Shown here: piece after piece, positions 36,547 to 36,719 of the stretch
Layout: every line of letters starts with the position of its first letter
Position numbering within the stretch: the stretch's first letter is position 1
Source of the DNA: Anaeromicrobium sp.
GTDB taxonomy: Bacteria > Bacillota > Clostridia > Peptostreptococcales > Thermotaleaceae
DNA: 36,719 nucleotides
Direction of reading: 5' to 3'
NCBI RefSeq assembly: GCF_025210435.1
Contig: NZ_JAOART010000086.1
Span: 1 to 36,719 of the forward strand
The notes under the pieces: generated by a model
What the model was told of the DNA's origin: nothing
The model's input: the letters and a program-made list of their open reading frames with translations, nothing else
The model's database searches: none
Translations under genes and position numbers: made by a program

Positions 36547-36719
36547 TAGATTTCTTGGTTTTAAGATTGTTTTATATAGTAACTTGCCTATAAGGGAAAA
36601 TATATTGAAAATCTTTGGAACCCTGGAACGTCACAACATCCTATGCTACTCCAACATGACACATGAACCTATATACGAAGATTCACACTTTCGCTTGTGA
36701 CAAGGACTTGGGTGGAAAA
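36547..36719 (+). repeat. R repeat, copy C (cut by the window end)
   Basis: The sequence begins TAGATTTCTTGG after TA and is nearly identical to copy B through the centre. The right arm lies outside the window. Just before it, at about 36526-36545, is ATATGAAAGAAATAAA, like the left end of the E repeat, so an E end fragment may abut it as copy 1 abuts R copy A. Confidence 0.85.

Overview
The window looks like the chromosomal origin region of a low-GC, spore-forming, anaerobic member of the Firmicutes, probably class Clostridia. The reasons are the AT-rich sequence, strong AGGAGG-type ribosome binding sites, the classical rpmH/dnaA origin gene order, a T-box leader, a pyruvate:ferredoxin oxidoreductase, a SigB operon and small spore-type hydrophobic peptides. 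I cannot fix the genus from sequence reading alone.

Layout. The replication origin lies at about 26.8-28.8 kb. Left of it almost everything runs leftward: dnaA, dnaN, rlbA/yaaA, recF, remB, gyrB, gyrA, then an rsbV-rsbW-sigB operon, two tandem hemerythrins, a type-4-like uracil-DNA glycosylase, an Fe/Mn superoxide dismutase homologue, pyruvate:ferredoxin oxidoreductase, a chemoreceptor, a T-box-controlled leuACDB operon and the 5' end of a 16S rRNA gene with tandem promoters. Only trpS and a few small genes run rightward there. Right of the origin everything runs rightward: rpmH, rnpA, yidD, yidC, jag, then mnmE-mnmG-rsmG and noc. Transcription is therefore mostly co-directional with replication in both arms.

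Functional groups. Replication and topology genes surround two DnaA-box clusters. The dnaA-dnaN gap carries perfect boxes, a GC block and a run of TAG trinucleotides like the DnaA-trio unwinding element. A third DnaA-box group lies upstream of noc. Between 12.3 and 19.3 kb there is a stress and oxygen-handling neighbourhood. The SigB operon has an excellent SigB promoter of its own, and a divergent pair of SigB-like promoters sits between the glycosylase gene and a small coiled-coil gene.

Most unusual content. Two families of short non-coding repeats are scattered between genes. Family R (about 235 bp; four copies, one cut by the window end, plus a 24-bp fragment) has long inverted arms, TA at both sides of every complete copy, and seven base-pair differences between two copies that are compensated in the opposite arm. 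One R copy sits in the TA of the rsmG stop codon. Family E (about 160 bp, plus a 57-bp internal-deletion form) has 25-bp-class inverted ends; one copy lies in the loop of a terminator between trpS and a hemerythrin gene. A free-standing small RNA gene with its own promoter and terminator is predicted at about 5574-5699.
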